64,000 nucleotides of DNA from Dromaius novaehollandiae (taxonomy: Eukaryota > Chordata > Aves > Casuariiformes > Dromaiidae): contig NC_088103.1 of the NCBI RefSeq assembly GCF_036370855.1, forward strand, positions 36,683,904-36,747,903, written 5' to 3'. Position numbers and translations under genes: made by a program. Position 1 is the stretch's first letter; each line of letters begins with the position of its first letter. Positions 13,334-25,240 of this stretch are shown here, piece by piece. The notes beneath the pieces were generated by a model. It was not told the DNA's origin. It did not search any database and worked only from the letters and a program-made list of their open reading frames with translations.

Positions 13334-13785
13334 ATAAAACTCATTTTGCCCACGTACTTATACCACTATAGCTCCAACTATGTTACCATAAATAATGAAC
13401 ACACCCAATTGTATTGCAAGAAAATCTAAACACCAGTTTAGCTGGTACTCAATTATTTTAAAATACTCTAGCCAGATTTCATCTCTGCTGTAGCATTGTG
13501 TTTTTCCTCTTCTTCTCAAATGACTGTGACACTCACAACCACGTTGCAAGAAAGTTCCCCCCAAGCCCCCAGCATTATCCAGCCTCATTAGTAGCTTTGC
13601 TTATTTATTCAGCACATCTCCAGCTTGCCTCAGTGGCTCTAAGACTGTCATCTCTGAACACTGATTCATATTGCTAGTATTTAATATAGTTCAAGTGCCA
13701 AAGGCAAGCCAAAGGGCAAAGCCGAAAATAGATAGCAGCATCAGCTGGGGAAACTAACTGATTCACATAATGTCAGTGACCTCAT

Positions 13786-13875
13786 GATAACCCTATTGAG
13801 CTAGTGTTTAATAGAAAACATTGAAAATGAAGACTTCATGCCTAAGGCCATATGGATAAAGTCATAGAAATGACC
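13786..13875 (+). repeat. MIR-like SINE remnant
   Basis: GATAACCCTATTGAGCTAGT is followed at the right distance by ATGAAGACTT and GCCTAAGGCCATATGGATAA. This parallels the MIR order: ataaccctatgaggtag, then the gag-gaaactgag block, then gcccaaggtcacacagc. It is heavily eroded. Confidence 0.45.
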
Positions 13876-15929
13876 ATAAGCCAGCACTGTTCTTCTGTGA
13901 GTTGTTTTTTTAAAGGTTGCTAATCTTGTTTAAGACAAGCAAAACCACAGTTTACTTGAATGTTTTGGGTCTTCAGGGAGGTTTCACTTCATTCTTTCTT
14001 GCCTTCCTCGGAAACACCAGAGGCTAGACAGGATTAGACAACAGCTTGAACTAGAATGCAAAAAAGAAACATTTGCTTTGCCTTGAAAGTGCTCCTGGAA
14101 CCAGACATCCAGAGTCTGGTCCTCCTTTGAGCTAGCTACCTTTTCTGTCACTGCAGCAATATTAAGGAGGTTGACTGAAAGTTTCCAAAGATGTACTACA
14201 TCTGGTGCCCTTTTAATAGCCCTTTACTGCCTTGGTCAAGGAGAGTCATACTATCTCCATCCACTCTGGGATTATTTGCTTAACACAGGTGTAAATTCCT
14301 GACAGCTTCTAAAAGAAAGGTTCCCCCAAACTCATATACAAATTCAGCTGCAAAGAGCCATCAGGACAACCAGCTCTTTCAGCTCTGTCCTCCCCACTGC
14401 ATCAAACGCAGCCTCCTCACCTTCACTTCTACTGCTCTTCATAACTGGCTCTTCTGTCCCTCAGAGAGCTGATGCCAGTCACTGTGCTCTTTGGTAATAC
14501 TTTCCTGTCAGAATTTTCTCTCCAGGCTCTTCTCAGACAAGAAAGGAGATCCTTGCTGTCATATAAACAGCAACGGTGCTGTTCTCATGCAGTCTTTCCT
14601 AAAAACTGCTTCAGCTGCAAGGCCCCCAAAGCACCTGACAACAGTGAGGTGGTTGCTGGTCTGCAAGGGTGCTCACTGTAATCTCACCTGCTCCTGGGTG
14701 CATCCACTTCTCACACTCACCTTGCTCCTCCCATACAAGCCTTCCAGGAGGAATGGATCAGCTTTCCATAGTCCAGGCACAGCAGTTAGCACTGCAGGAA
14801 GCTAAGGCAGGACTAGGGCCAAGGACCAATACTCACATGCTTTAAATTGCTGTTCCCAGATACAACTCAGCTGGTGGCAACTTCAGGAGTCACAGGCATC
14901 CCATGGGCAGGAGACGCAACCTGAAGCTCTAGTACCAGTCACACAGGCCAGAAATTCTTGGCCTGGAGGAACAGGACCAAGGGGAAGATATTCCATGGGG
15001 ACAACTGCCCAACTACCCACTGACCCACCTCCAGCTGTTAGTGAGCAGTGCAGAAACATACCTTCAGCCTTGTCTGGAAAAGCCCAGTTTTGACCTCTTT
15101 ATATACCGGACAAAAAAGCCAGTCCAGTTTTCTCCGCATTTCGTGGCAACCAGTTTCTTTGGAAGTGTTTCCTCTGACTTTCCAAATAAAATTGTCACCT
15201 AGCAATTCTTCATCACTATACCAAAATTCAAGTGATAAATATTATTGCTGAATTAAGCAAGAGCTGAGTAAAACATAGCTTTATGTTTAACTTTTTGCCT
15301 AAAAGGCGTAATGACCACTTGGCTGCCCCACAGGAGTTATCCTTAGTCACCACCAGACGAATAGAGATTTCTGCTAGTTTGTGAAGCCCAAATCATACAT
15401 ATCCATGCCAAACATGTCGAGTTCTTGTCAAAAAATCTTTAACCAAACACGAGGCAAAACGTAGGGTGTTCTTGCACCAACAGCTCCTGGTATGGTGAGC
15501 TACCAAGTGTCATAGCAACCAGTCCCGCAATGGGTTGAATTTTCTCTGAGGTAAAATTCTGAGGGAAAGTTACGACAACAAATCAAACCACGTCTTGGAG
15601 TGCAGGGCAGAGAGAGGGATCAGCCCCAGGGACTGCAGGCACCATCCTCCTCAAGCGGCTGGGCTTACTTATACTAACAAAAAAGACATTAAGTGAAAAA
15701 CCAGGAGGAAGCTGGACTGAAAATGTTCTTTCCACTGGAATTATGCAATACACAGCAATTAAAGCAGTATCTTCAAGATGGAAGCTTCTCACTTCCATGT
15801 GGGTTGCTGGAATTAGGTCTGGCTCTAGATACAGCTATCATTCATACTAGCACCCATGAAAGAATAATTGGCAGTGTTGTGCCCTTCATGATATACCAGC
15901 TTGTAAAAGGAGAGAGGCCTCTGGTCTAA

Positions 15930-15950
15930 ACTACAATCTCCCAGCATGCC
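15930..15950 (+). promoter_or_regulatory. Near-match to ZNF143 binding motif
   Basis: The sequence is ACTACAATCT then CCCAGCATGCC. The known ZNF143 motif is ACTACAATTCCCAGCATGC, so this copy carries one extra base in the middle. No gene start is recognisable nearby. It may be a decayed or non-functional site. Confidence 0.3.
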
Positions 15951-17431
15951 AGGACTCATGAGGGACCAACAACAGAGAACTGCCCAGACCCAGCAAGAAT
16001 AACTGCATGGGGAATTCAACCACAGTTTTGGTGCATTTGTACCACTAGTCGTGAACATAGAGCCTGTGCCTCCCTTTTTCCAACTACAGGACTTCTTGGA
16101 GATACCTATGTCCTAAAGATCTGCACCCTGAAAGATCACGGCCTAGACGTTTCACCAGGATTTGAAATGCTTACATACAGCACAGTGTGGCCATGCACTA
16201 TCTAGCATCAGACAGGGAAACCTAGATGCTCTCTAGGCATGGGCCATCCCACAGCAAGGCCTGGTGCAGTGGCTTCCACCATGACTTCAAAGAGGACTCT
16301 GGGACTCCACTGCCCTAAGGCAGGCAGGTCCCCATCAAGCAAAGCAGCCTTTCCCCTACTGTTTTATCCTGTTTCCTCCCAGGTAAAGCCTACCATTCAG
16401 CTGCACTGAGAGACCCTTCACCTTTTTGAGACTTGTGTTCCCATCCCTTCACATGCACCCCCATGTGCTGCTTGTACTCTGCTGGGGAGAAGGAGGAAGG
16501 GGAGGGGCCAGATCCCCCAGTTAGGAAATGTCGATTGAAGGTACCTTGTTTCAATCTGGTCCCTTAAAAAATGCATAGTTATGGACCGGCAAATAGCACA
16601 CTGAGGCATGAAACTCACCAAATAAACGATAACTTCATGATTAGTCATGCAGCTGTACCTAAGGCGTATGGTTGGCTTTGCAGGAAAGATTAGCGTATCA
16701 AAGAGGAATACCAACAACTGTGAGGCAGCTGGGGCAGAGCCCTGACCTTCCGCGTCAGCTGGGTGTAACACTTCTTGCTGCAGGGCTGTCAGCCCATATT
16801 TGGTGCCTCTTAGATGCTCCCGTAGCACTACATTTGGTAATCATGAAAGAAAGTAAATCATTTGCAAAAAGAAAGGAGTAAAGAATACAAAAGCGTGTCT
16901 GATTTCTTGACAAAATCTTGATCAATGCCCTGAAAAGTCCTCCCACCCCAGCTGCTAGGTTTTGAAGGACAGCAGAAAGGCAAGAACTTTCTGTAGCATT
17001 TTCAATCACAAAATTCCTATGGGTAGCCGGGGAGCTCTTTGCCCAACATGAGCACGCAGCCATAGAGCTGCATAGCAAATGCAGACTCTCAGCAAACTCT
17101 CCTCCAATGGGCCATTCTGTTCAAGTGAGCCGAGACCAGGGAGTTTGTGCTCTCTTTCAAAGCAGCCAAGACCTGCACTTGCTTTAAGGAAAACTGATTT
17201 CTGTAAGGACCTAATCCAAAGTTTAGTCCTGTTAATGGTGAAAAAAAAAAATGCTACAGTCGACTTCACTAAGGTTTCAAATCAGCCGGGTTGTCTGTGA
17301 CATTAATAGTTGCAGCTTTCAGCATTGTGGAGCCCTGCGGTTTCTTAGGATGTAACAGACGCCTTTTGGTTGCGCCACTTTACTCCTATTGCTAATATAT
17401 CCTCCTTGTGACTCTGTCAAGAAAAATCCAT

Positions 17432-17436
<5 letters not shown>

Positions 17437-17462
<26 letters not shown>
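17437..17462. repeat. Poly(T) run, 26 nt
   Basis: An uninterrupted run of 26 T on the plus strand. It could be the reversed tail of a retroposed sequence, but no element is recognisable on either side. Confidence 0.9.
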
Positions 17463-17753
17463 GTAAATCTACCTTTAGTACCGAGCCATCAGCATATGTA
17501 GAAGCACACAAGGTCACCCAAGAAAAGAGACTAATCCCTTGTTCTCACCTAGAAACACAGGTTATCACTTCCCATTGGCACCCTAGTGCCTGTAAGATCA
17601 TGAACAGAACTATCACAGAACAAGCTTGGCAGCAACAGGCCTTTATTTCCAAGGCTCCTCTACTTTCAGAACTTGAAATGCTTGTCAGCAGTAAAAAGTG
17701 TCAAGCAAACCACAGAAGACCAGAAAGTCATAGTTATTCTCTTCCTCCTTTCT

Positions 17754-17774
17754 CCCCCCGCCCCCCCCCCCCCC
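17754..17774. repeat. C-rich homopolymer run
   Basis: Six C, one G and fourteen C in a row. On the minus strand it is a G run able to form a quadruplex. Confidence 0.9.
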
Positions 17775-20700
17775 ATCTTTTTTTCCTTTAGGCATAACTC
17801 TTTCCCACTGTAACTTACCACTGGAAAGAGCTGGTGATTTATGCTGGGTCACTGCAGCACTCTCAGACACAACGCATCTCTGCATGATTATCAGCAGTTT
17901 CCTAACAGACATACATTAGCGCTAGGCCAGAGGAACAGAGATGAAACCAGCTCAGCTGACTTCTTCATAGCAAGCCTGTTATTTTCTATTTGCCTGTGCC
18001 ATCCTTCCTTTACTAGTTTTAAGCCCAGGCCAGAGGAGAGAAGGGCTTTCAAGAAGCACAGTCAAGACCTGAATGTGGGGCTGGCAGCCCCAGCCCCCTT
18101 TTAGGGGTCTCCCCCATTTGCCACCAGTTCCCCTAGCAGAGCTGTGCTGGGGAAGCCTCATGACTGGTCCGAGGGGTCCCTCTGCTGATGGGAAGCAGTG
18201 AGAGCTGCTCCTGTTCTCCTTCTTCACCAGGAAATTTAACTGCCTGCAGTGTTCATCAGGATCTCCCCAGCTCTGCTCCGCTAACTGCGTCTCACAGCCA
18301 GATATTCTCCCGTCTGCTCAACATGCAGAAATGATGACAGAAGTAAAAAAATAACTATGGAAAGACCAAGGCTCAGCCAAAAATCCTAGCTCGGGAAAGG
18401 AAAATCTTCAGGAGAGAGGAGCAGCCGATCAAAGGATACAGATTATAGCAAAACCCTAATACAACTCTGCTTTTTTGCAGGCACTTTGATCTGGTGCTGT
18501 TCGTGAAGCAGAGGACGCACGTGGTTAGGCTGGTCAGCAGTACCCTCTGCTCTCCAGCAGCAGGGCCGAATACAGAGTTTCATCATGGGTCTGCCCCAAG
18601 GGGGTTTCTCAGTCTCGGAGGACTGCAGGCAGTTGTGCCCTCCGGCTCATAGCCCTAGCATGTTTTTGCCAGCCCTCTGCCCCACTGGATGCTCTCCAGC
18701 CCCCCAGCCAGGCTTCATACCCTTCCCAGGCTGCATTTGTACTTCAGTCACAGCAGCAAGCCAGATCCCGGGAAGATCCTGCTTTATGTCAGTGGCTGAG
18801 CTGGGTCTGGTCCCACGGCAGTACATGGCTCTTTGGGTCAGGCAGGGTCACACCAGGCTGGATACTTAAAATCAGGCTCCTTCAGCTCCAGGTCTCCATC
18901 AGTGGAGCCTGCACTGCAGGTTGCAAAGCAGCATGAGGGCCTCACTCCCTGTCCTCCACCTTGATGCACAGGGTCAGCAGATCACATCCTAGAGGCAAAA
19001 TGAGGCACTTGCTGCATTCAAATTTTTAAGGCTGCCAGATAACCTTTTTTTCAGGAGAGCCAGAGGTTTTATGAATTACTATTCCTTCCCAGGTTCAAGG
19101 AAAGCATATGAATCTAGAGTTGCCATGTTGGTATGGATAGCAGGTATTCAGTCTCATATCCCAGCTCCAACACAGGTAGCATTTTGGAGAGAAAAGGCAG
19201 AGCAAGGAAAGAATGAATCATCTTAGTATAGTAGACAGAGGAGAGAGCAAAAGTGATTTTCTGGTCACTGCAGTTCAGCAACTAGTACCCAATCAATGGG
19301 CTTTAAATACCTTTCTCACAAATCACCTACAGCACGTTCCCACTGATGTATTCCCAGATAATGAAATGTCCCTTAGAAACTGAAATCCAGCCACAATTTA
19401 CATTTCAAGTGCTCCAAACCACTAGATTCAAGATACGGCTGACTCACTGTCTTTAACAAATTGCCAAATCTTGGGGAAGCTGTTCAGACACGAGGAGGCA
19501 TTTCTAGGACCCCTGCGCTCAGGGGAGAATATAGGAGCTCTGCTAAATAGAAAATAGTGTGATGCTGGTCACAGTCCCCCCTTCACACTCATTTAACCAG
19601 GTGTGATGCTGTCAATCGCAGTAGCAATGCAGTACTTTAAAGCAGATGTAATTTAGCAGAGGGTCATGTCTACTTTTTTACCTACAGAGCCTTTAAAAAA
19701 AGCAATCTATGAGACCTTCCTATTCAGGCCATCCCCAAGTCATGTTCTGCAATACAGCTGCAGAGGCAAATGTAGAGTGTGTTCGCTTTAGAGTATCATG
19801 ACGAAAGAGCATGTCGTAGCCAGGGAGAAATTTCAAGGGGTGGGAGTAGTCCTTCCAGCCCCTGTGGGGGGGGTCTTAAATTACACATTGCTCAGGTGAG
19901 GAAGTTATTAACTTGCTTCATTCTTCCTTTTAGTACAAAGCTAAAGTAAGTGGAGATCTACACCCTGTCTATTGCCAATTTCATACCCAGTTTGGGTGCT
20001 TCATTTTCCAGCTCTCTTCTGTAGGTGGTTTCTGTAAAGACTCATGTTATCATCTGAGAATCTCAGCTTTCAGGGAAGAACAAAAATCCGCCTCTTAGTC
20101 CTCATGTTTGCAGAATTCAGATTTTTTCAGTTACATCCTTTCAGAGGGCAGTCTGCTAGCTTTCTGCCAGAATTATTAAGAAGCAGCAAGGTGTTGTTTT
20201 ATAACCCAGTGGCTCAGCAAACTCTATGGAGTTATATTAATATACTCTTACACTAATCATGTGAATGGATCTGTCTGTGTTTTAGCATTGACACATTCTA
20301 GAAAGATCCTGTCTGAAAATCATCAGTGGTGTCCCTGACTCCCGTACTCACTAAGGGCTCAGCCTTGCCACCGCATGTGGGACTGGATGCATTTACTGCA
20401 TGATAATTATTTTCAGTATGTTAATAGCTAATGGGTACAGCTGGCCTTGTGACCAAGTGCCTCAAACTGCCTGCAGAATGCAGACACCTCTGCAGACAAT
20501 CAGTTTTCTTTGCAAAGGAGCTCACATACTCCATATGCCTCTTTTAGCCTAATAGCAATAACTCACATGCACCATCCAGCAAATGTCTTGCTCTTCCTAT
20601 TACTTATCAGCAAACGCCATTACTGTAGTCTTAGAGAAAGCCTTGAGTTGCCTGTTCTGTGTGCTGGTACTTCGCGCTTTCTCTGCCTGCAAAAAGATCA

Positions 20701-22059
20701 TTAAGAATGTTCTCTGTGCTGCAATTTATTCCTGTTTTACTTTCTTCAGATTAAAACTGAAGCCAGTCTTGCTTATAGTGATGTTTGAGAAACCTCTCCC
20801 TTCCTCCCCACACTAGAAGCAAAGGCAGCCAAGGACTCCTAATTCTCTGACACAGACAGACGAACTGGTTCCCAGGTTGTGCCAGTGATGGCATTTATTC
20901 ACAGAGCATGCCAGGTCTGCGACTGAAAAGTATGAAATCTGGCCCCACCTAGCTTTGGTGGAGCATGGGGGGATACTCTTGGCCTGAGAAGCAAATAGGG
21001 CCATGGGCACATGAGGACATCCCAGCCTAGGCACACCCACTGGAGGCAAAATTAGTGAGTGGTGCACCATATTAATTCTGCTCCTTATCCATGCGCGGCA
21101 GGATGCTGCCTGTAATTAAATTAGCATAAGTTATCTGTTTGACACTCTGATTTAATATTATAGATTTGGGGGTTTATACCAGCAACTGGATAAAAATGTG
21201 CTACATCTCAGAGTCATTTTTTTCATTCATTTCTTTGTACACTCTTCATGGTCATAATGATCTAGTTTGTCTTTCCTAGATGGGACATATTACAGAATAA
21301 GTCAATGCTTGGTTCTCAAAAGCAGTGTACTAATCACTATAGCATATCCTTTCTTGCAGTGTTGTGGGGGGCTCCCCAGTAAGATGAAGGTGCCTTATGA
21401 TTGTTTTTGAATGTCATCTTCCCAAAAGTCCTGCTGAGCCTGGGAGGCAGAAGCTCATTGAAGAGCAAGTTGTGCTGGGCTTGTGTCTGATCCCTGCCCC
21501 ATTCACCAGGGCAAAGCTCATACAGGTCCTTTTAACCGTTTTCCAACAAATGAGGAGGTGTCCGTAAAAAGGCTATTCTCCCTAGACTTTTTCCTCTTTT
21601 TTAAAAGTGCTTTCACATTGTCAAGTGGTGCAAAAACGTCATGGATAGCTGAGAATCTTATTCAATACGCAATGCACAGAGCAGGGAGAGATCATGCTGT
21701 CTTGCTAGTATGAGGCGCTCCTCTGCATTCTCTCTGGGCAGGATTTGTTTCAGATCTCTCACGCATGAAGTCTCCAAATCACTTTGATTTGCCTGGCCTG
21801 TATCTCATGCCCAACGCACCTGTAGGTTTCCCCCTCACCAGGTTTCTGTCACCCAGCCCAAAACCCGTCCTGGATCCTCTGGTTTCTACCAGCACCCTCA
21901 CTTCAAACTGGATGCTGTAAAGGAGCTGTGTTGTCCCTCTTTGTGCACAAAAGATTTTGCTGTGAGGTGATGAATCCAAGGATTTTCCCCTATTGCTCGT
22001 TTTTGTTCCTGTTTGTCAGAAACCAAGGAACCAAACCACGGTTTTGCAATACATGGGTT

Positions 22060-22400
22060 TTGTGCTTCCATCTAGCATTTGCATTTGCATGTTTCTGGCC
22101 TGAATTAATCACTTTTAATTAATTCTTGTTGACTTTTTCATGTCAATAAATACACTGAATGCAAAACAATATCATCCTTACAGCAACTATTTCTAGCTCT
22201 ACAGCAGATTAAAACTGCATTTATGGTTGTTTCAAAACTGGCAAAATCATGCATCTGCAGTACAATTTTTAATGCCAGGCAGACTGCTATTAACGGTGGG
22301 CTGGCTTGTATTAAAAACCCTATCATTATGAAATGCAGTTTTAACTGCTTGATCTTAGCAGCCTACAGGTCACTTGCCTTGTTCTTTAAAAGGTAATGGG
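22060..22400. other. AT-rich unique block, possible conserved non-coding element
   Basis: It contains repeated TTAATTA-type homeodomain words, ATTTGCATG octamer-like words, and TATTAAAAACC and GAAATGCAGTTTT words in unique sequence. No open frame has coding character. The call rests on texture only. Confidence 0.2.
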
Positions 22401-25021
22401 AATGTGCTCTAGTTCAGGGTTATTACCTATTAGGTCAGTTTTGTTTCTGCTACTTTTCTGGTGCCAGTGAGTATCTTCTCCTGATTTTTTCTGGATTCTT
22501 ACAATTCTTTAACCTTAACTTGGGATCCCATCCTCTTCTCCTGCTGTAGGTGTCCTGGGCCCCAGATTTACGAACACTATCTGACCTGTGATCAAGTGAC
22601 TAACACCACATACACAGAATATTGTCATTTGGTCATTAAAACAAATTCTTATGGAAAAAAAAGGCAATTCTAGAAGAACAACCTGATGTAATTTAAAGCT
22701 ACTTTCCCTTCGTGATCTGTCAGACGGGCTTTCCTCTCCAATGGTGGGAATAAACAGAGCCAGAACACCTCCTGAAGAGTCTCCTCTGTGCTCCTAGCCA
22801 TGCCTTCTGCCCTTGTAGAAAAGCCTCCTGCTGTTTTGGAGACCTTTCCCACCTATCCAGATCAGCTGTGGACTCACACGTGCACAACAGCACATGATCA
22901 TACCTGTTGTGTGATAACTTCGTACCTTCAGGCTCACAAGGCCCATCTCTAGAGTCCTTGTGCCCTGGGAGAAAATCTGCTCCTAGCTGTCTCCACATGC
23001 TGCTTGGAGCTCAGGATAAGCTTTGCAGAACTTGGAAGGCACAGAAAATATATTAAAAGAAAAAAAACCTCAAACCAGAAAAGGAAGCTAGCGTGATTCT
23101 GAAGGACTGAAGGGTGTTCATGGGGCATTGTGGAGCTCCAGGACAGGAAGGAAAAAGTCTATCTTTTGGCAAGGGAAAAGACAGATGTGCCAGCTCTTCT
23201 TAACATGGCTAACACAGCTCAGGAGTAAGAGTACAGGCAAAGGAGGGTGAGCCCTGCCTTGGAGCCCATCTTCCATCCCAGGACGGGGCTAAACTGATAT
23301 GACTGAGGTTACTCCCTGGGCAAGGCTCTTTCCTGGGGCCAGCCCACATTTTGACAGTGCCAACATCCCTTGCTAGAGTGCCGGATTCACATAATCTCCA
23401 TCTTTCAATCCACATCATGCTCAGTGAGCTGGACAGGCATTGCTCTGTCCTCTCTGAGACAGAAGCGGAGAGTGCCGTGTACTTAGGCAATGATTAATGC
23501 AAGGTCCATACGACTTTATAACTAGGGCTGGTAGGATTCAAGGTTTATTTTTATTGAGAGTTGACAGCTAAAATCAACATTAATTTCTGGTTGCAAGCAT
23601 TTACTGCCAGTTACAATTTCTGTTCAGTGCCCCTCTCCTCACCACTTGGCCGGGGCCCACAGCACCCCCTCCTTGACTAGCAGCATCTCCTTCGCTCTCA
23701 GCTTGGGTCGCTCTCAGAATCTGAAGTCGATAAGAAACCACAATCAGTGCTCCAGGAGCAAGAGGTAGCACAAAAAAAAAGTGTCTATCAATACTTAGCA
23801 ATTAAGCATTGAATCCTACTAAGTGGCTATGCTGACACTTTACTATAAAATGGGTATACAGCTTTTGGAGGAGAGACCTTGTGAGGAAGGACGAGGCAGC
23901 TGGGTATATCTCTCAGTCAGGTTGCCCATAGTACTGCAATTAAGAGTGCATTCAAGGCAGTATGTTCCAGGAGGTGCTACATTTCAGCCCAGGCTTCATA
24001 AGGGGCTGGTTATCCCTAAATAAAGGTTGCCTTACCTATTGCTTCCTGCCCAGGAAGAATTTGTGTCATTGACTCACTGGTGGCTGCAAGGCAACTGCAC
24101 AGTGGAGTGTTGCAGAAACGGCTAACTTTGTGCCTGTAGAATGTAGAATAAAAGGCCTCTTTAAACAGCATACTCCTGAAAAGGGGGTATTTTTAAGCAA
24201 CACAGCACAGGCACCTGTCTCCTGTCACCTCAGCTCTGCAGCAGAAGCAGCGCAATGCCATTTGACTAGCAAGTAGCGAGGAACACTTAACACTACAAGA
24301 CATGTCTAACATCCCATGCACTGCAAGGTGTGCAGGTATGATTACCCACGGCCTTCAGGGAAAGAACTGCAAAAGCATCAGTGCCCAGGGTTATTTGCTT
24401 TGCCAGGTGGAGACTTTGTTCTCATCCCCCTGTGAGAACACCCAAAGACAGTAACATCAGCAGATGTTTCTGCCCCAGGTGGCAAGCCCTTTTAAACTGC
24501 CTTGCCATAATCTAGACGAGAGGTTAGAAGAAACAGGTATTCTCATATCTAACTTATGTTAGCAGAGCGGGGATGCAGTTTGCTAGTTAATCAGAACTGG
24601 CATATGGTGCTGCTGGCTTGTGGATGCCAAAGCCTGGGTCAGCCCACAGTTACACCAGCATTTTTAATCCAGCTGTGTTCAAAATCTGATGAAGGACAAT
24701 GAGACTACGAGTTTGAGTGAATCAACCTGTATGTGAAATATTTTTAAAATATAAATAGTTGAGAACTTTCTAAATGATGTGAGTACTTAGGAAGTGATAA
24801 CACGATGTTCCTCACAAAGGAAGATTGGTGAATGTTCAAGGTGGAAAGTATTGCCCTAAGAGAAGGAGAGGTTTTAATGCCACTCAGGTCTTGGCTAGTC
24901 ACTTGAACATGGCTTTATCTACTTCAATTAGCTTTAACGATGTACCCAAGATGACTGAGAGAGCAGCCCTGTCTGCCTCTGAAGTCAGTGGAGAATGACA
25001 AGGCAATAACACCCAACCTTA

Positions 25022-25240
25022 CTGATATCCATACCTATCGATAGGTATCGGTAATGGTCGATACCTATCAATATCAATACCTATTGGTAGGTATGGAAAT
25101 TGATAGGCATCAATGCCCCTTGATATCGGCCGGGATCAATGTTAGTAGGCTTGGATGCCTACCAAGAGCCAAACCGGTCTGGAGACTGATAGCTGTCAAG
25201 ATCGAAAGATATTGATGCCTGTTGATAAGTATCAATATCA
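25022..25240. repeat. GATA/TATC-rich cluster of nested palindromes
   Basis: By my count 16 GATA or TATC tetramers fall in about 220 bp, where fewer than two are expected by chance. They are arranged as palindromes: a perfect 18-mer ATACCTATCGATAGGTAT (25031-25048); ATACCTA-TTGG-TAGGTAT (25077-25094); TTGAT...ATCAA (25120-25139); GATATTGAT and ATCAATATC arms (25208-25216 and 25231-25239) enclosing TTGATA-AG-TATCAA (25222-25235). It looks like a decayed satellite or a dense GATA-factor site cluster. The family is not recognised. Confidence 0.85.

Larger units (their letters stand above)
13340..25010. other. Intergenic, no gene found
   Basis: No supported gene. Contents include a MIR-like fragment (13786-13875), a near-match to the ZNF143 motif (15930-15950), a 26-T run (17437-17462), a C-rich run (17754-17774) and two AT-rich blocks that might be conserved elements (21085-21215, 22060-22400). 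Open frames over the T and C runs are low-complexity. Confidence 0.7.
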
